Origin: Rhizobium sp. NLR16a
GTDB taxonomy: Bacteria; Pseudomonadota; Alphaproteobacteria; Rhizobiales; Rhizobiaceae
Reading direction: 5' to 3'
NCBI RefSeq assembly: GCF_017948245.1
Contig: NZ_CP072865.1
Coordinates: 2,691,501-2,755,500 of the forward strand
DNA: 64,000 nt
In this document: in pieces, positions 62,336 through 64,000 of the stretch
Position numbering within the stretch: the stretch's first letter is position 1
How the letters are laid out: each line of letters begins with the position of its first letter
Made by a program: the position numbers and the translations under genes
Notes under the pieces: model-generated
Told to the model about the DNA's origin: nothing
What the model saw: the letters and a program-made list of their open reading frames with translations, nothing else
Databases searched by the model: none

Positions 62336-62794
62336 ATGAACAGGAATATAATCCCGCATCTCGCCATTGCCGCGCTTCCCTCTCTTGTCCCTGCGGCGCA
62401 TGCCTCTTCGGACGAGGCCTGGAAACAGCTGGCCGCAGACGTGGAAGACAAGTGCAGGAAGGCGGCGGTCGCAATCGAGAAGCCGAAGGCCGTGGTCGAT
62501 CCCTTCGGCACCTCGCATTACGGGCTGGCCCTGGTGACGGGAAAGTCGAAGGGGGCCAGGGGGCTCATCGTCCAGATCTGCGTCTATGACAAGCAGACGG
62601 AATCGGTTGAGATCGGCAGCGAGATCGATGCTGAAGAGCTCGGCTTGGCGCCAGCGAAGCCGGCCACCGCAGCGTCATGTGACTTTGGTCACATTGCGAG
62701 CGGAACCCAAACCCACTCTCAGGAGTTGAAGTGCTCAGTTTTTAGAGCCCCGCGCCTCTATGAGAGGCGCCAAGGCGCTCTATGTTTGCGATAA
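62336..62794 (+). CDS. Secreted hypothetical protein
   Basis: A 152-residue frame with a signal peptide (NIIPHLAIAALPSLVPAAHA), then DEAWKQLAADVEDKCRKAAVA and GTSHYGLALVTGKSKGARGLIVQICVYDKQT (in parts). GGAGATCCGGT precedes the ATG. From about residue 120 on (CDFGHIASGTQTH...) the sequence loses coding character and runs across an 8-bp hairpin at 62752-62770 and into a repeat, so the natural C-terminus may be nearer, lost by a frameshift. Family unknown. Confidence 0.65.
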   Translation: MNRNIIPHLAIAALPSLVPAAHASSDEAWKQLAADVEDKCRKAAVAIEKPKAVVDPFGTSHYGLALVTGKSKGARGLIVQICVYDKQTESVEIGSEIDAEELGLAPAKPATAASCDFGHIASGTQTHSQELKCSVFRAPRLYERRQGALCLR

Positions 62795-62832
62795 ACGCAT
62801 GATGCTTTCCGAAATCGATTCGATTCTCGGGG
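62752..62832. repeat. Hairpin plus degenerate rhizobial palindromic repeat
   Basis: GCGCCTCT/AGAGGCGC (62752-62759 and 62763-62770) is followed by GCATGATGCTTTCCGAAATCG with the partially complementary CGATTCTCGG (62821-62830), the shape of a common rhizobial intergenic palindrome. It lies just before the methyltransferase gene. Confidence 0.5.
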
Positions 62833-62854
62833 TCAGGCGCAGGGAGGTTTATGC

Positions 62855-63508
62855 ATGTCGGAGCTTCGCAACCGGGCGGAAGATCAGCAGAAAATCTATC
62901 AGCGCTGGGCACCGGTCTATGACCGCGTCTATCGCGGCATCCTGCGCGACGGCCACCGCAAGCTGGCCGCGCTGGCTGCCGCAGCCGGCACCGATATTCT
63001 TGAAGTTGGTGTCGGCACCGGTCTAACGCTCGCCCACTATCCGAGCCGCTGCCGGGTGACAGGCATCGACATTTCCGAACATATGATCGCACGCGCGCGC
63101 GAAAAGGTACGGCGCGAAAACCTGCAGCATGTGCAGGCGCTCGAGGTGATGGATGCACATGCGCTGCACTTTGCCGACAAGTCTTTCGACGTGGTCTGCC
63201 TGCCCTTCGTCATCACGCTGATTCCCGAGCCCGAACGGGCGCTGGACGAATGCGCCCGGGTGCTGCGGCCGGGCGGCGAGATCATCCTAGCCAGCAAGCT
63301 CGGCGACGGCGCCGGCCTTCAGGGCGCGATCGAGGCGGCGGTGGCGCCGCTGGTGCGTCACATCGGCTGGTCGTCCGCCTTCCGCATCCACCGCATCGTC
63401 GCCTGGGCCGAACGCCGCGGCGATTTTTCAACGACCGATATTCTGCCGGTCTTTCCGAACGGCTTTTTCAAGATCGTCCGGTTGAAGCAGCGCGGCTTTT
63501 CCTCCTGA
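62855..63508 (+). CDS. Class I SAM-dependent methyltransferase
   Basis: A 217-residue methyltransferase: IYQRWAPVYDRVYRGILRDG at the N-terminus, SAM motif I ILEVGVGTGLTLAHYP, GIDISEHMIARAR, then VLRPGGEIILASK. The UbiE-like opening with a short N-terminus resembles Rhodobacter-type phosphatidylethanolamine N-methyltransferases (PmtA), which make phosphatidylcholine, but a quinone or small-molecule methyltransferase cannot be excluded. GGGAGGTTTATGC precedes the ATG. Confidence 0.87.
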   Translation: MSELRNRAEDQQKIYQRWAPVYDRVYRGILRDGHRKLAALAAAAGTDILEVGVGTGLTLAHYPSRCRVTGIDISEHMIARAREKVRRENLQHVQALEVMDAHALHFADKSFDVVCLPFVITLIPEPERALDECARVLRPGGEIILASKLGDGAGLQGAIEAAVAPLVRHIGWSSAFRIHRIVAWAERRGDFSTTDILPVFPNGFFKIVRLKQRGFSS

Positions 63509-63567
63509 GAGCAAAAGTTTTCTCCGCATCGGCGATTCTGATGCTACCGTTCGCCTGAGGGGACAGC

Positions 63568-64000
63568 ATGCCATCGGATATCTTCTTTTTCATCGCTGTC
63601 GGCTTCTGTGCGCAGATCGTCGACGGCGCGCTCGGTATGGCCTTCGGCGTGCTGTCGACGACGAGCCTCTTGGCCTTCGGGGTGCCGGCGGCCAATGCCA
63701 GCGCCATGACGCATGTGACGGAAATGTTTACGACGGCCGCGTCAGGCCTGTCGCATGCCTATCATCGCAATGTCGACTGGCGGCTGGTGGCGCGTCTAGC
63801 CCCGGCCGGCATGATCGGCGGCGCGATTGGCGCCACTCTGCTTGCCAATATAGACGGCAAGGTGATCGAACCCTTCGTGTCGGCCTATCTGATCGCGATC
63901 GGTCTGCTGATCCTCTACAAGGGCTTCCGACCACCGAGCAAACGCGAGGTGCGCGACTGGGCCGTGCCGCCCGTCGGCTTTTGCGGCGGCCTGCTGGATG
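63568..64000 (+). CDS. TauE/SafE family permease, N-terminal part
   Basis: An open frame from ATG 63568 (MPSDIFFFIAVGFCAQIVDG) to the window end, 144 residues visible: at least four membrane helices with IVDGALGMAFGVLSTTSLLAFG, THVTEMFTTAASGLSHAYHRNVD and a second FCGGLLD, the repeated glycine-rich signature of TauE/SafE sulfite or organosulfonate exporters. GAGGGGACAGC precedes the ATG. The rest lies outside the window. Confidence 0.88.
   Translation, partial: MPSDIFFFIAVGFCAQIVDGALGMAFGVLSTTSLLAFGVPAANASAMTHVTEMFTTAASGLSHAYHRNVDWRLVARLAPAGMIGGAIGATLLANIDGKVIEPFVSAYLIAIGLLILYKGFRPPSKREVRDWAVPPVGFCGGLLD

Overview
The window looks like chromosome-type DNA of a fast-growing rhizobium (Rhizobium etli / R. 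leguminosarum group or a close relative). Coding sequence is GC-rich with alphaproteobacterial start-site usage, and the gene set includes a Ros/MucR zinc-finger regulator, DUF2336, DUF1491, DUF5330, DUF930 and Usg proteins, a ROSE-type leader before a small heat-shock gene, and intergenic palindromes of the rhizobial mosaic (RIME-like) kind. The species call is inference from gene content; no rRNA or tRNA gene and no IS element was recognised.

Layout. 1-11 kb: a frameshifted MFS end, a Dabb protein, a GH19-type lysozyme, TetR/DUF983, a MocR-type regulator, an SDR gene with a divergent AraC regulator, a catalytically dead HtrA-like PDZ protein, small proteins, and an SDR/TetR divergent pair sharing a near-perfect 30-bp operator. 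11-24.5 kb: cell-envelope and signalling block (class A PBP, two DUF1214/DUF1254-like membrane proteins, DUF2336, DUF1491, a soluble chemoreceptor, a peptidoglycan-binding membrane protein overlapping a PAS histidine kinase, DUF5330, SufE, RosR/MucR). It is interrupted by a roughly 330-bp palindromic mosaic element (17.4-17.7 kb) and a cluster of RIME-like hairpins (22.8-23.1 kb). 25-34.3 kb: stress island with MsrB, an SPW membrane protein, two Hsp20 genes under a putative RpoH promoter and ROSE thermometer, a glucan debranching enzyme, a GT4 glycosyltransferase and groESL with a degenerate CIRCE. 34-51.6 kb: mixed metabolic and membrane genes (Usg, pentapeptide repeat protein, GNAT, HlyIII, UspA with a FixK/Fnr-like box, a 30-residue Tat-leader ORF coupled to a VOC dioxygenase, AI-2E transporter, FAD oxidoreductase, polysaccharide deacetylase, S9 peptidase, DHA2 transporter, SelO, PQQ glucose dehydrogenase). 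51.6-56 kb: a large BTAD/TPR regulator and a divergent DUF1127 gene sit between an intact class A beta-lactamase and a second, relic copy of that gene's 3' end; a CsoR/FrmR-type repressor with a G-tract operator lies upstream. 56-64 kb: GNAT, GST, two c-type cytochromes, LysE and a divergent WYL regulator, metallophosphoesterase, Fe-type SOD, a methyltransferase and the start of a TauE/SafE permease.

Themes. Several regulator/target pairs are readable directly from divergent promoters with palindromes (TetR/SDR, AraC/SDR, WYL/LysE, BTAD/DUF1127). The heat-shock island combines three control layers (RpoH-like promoters, CIRCE, ROSE). The most unusual structures are the duplicated beta-lactamase 3' end, the 17.4-kb mosaic element, the opposed RIME-like hairpins enclosing an unassigned terminator, and the Tat-leader mini-ORF.
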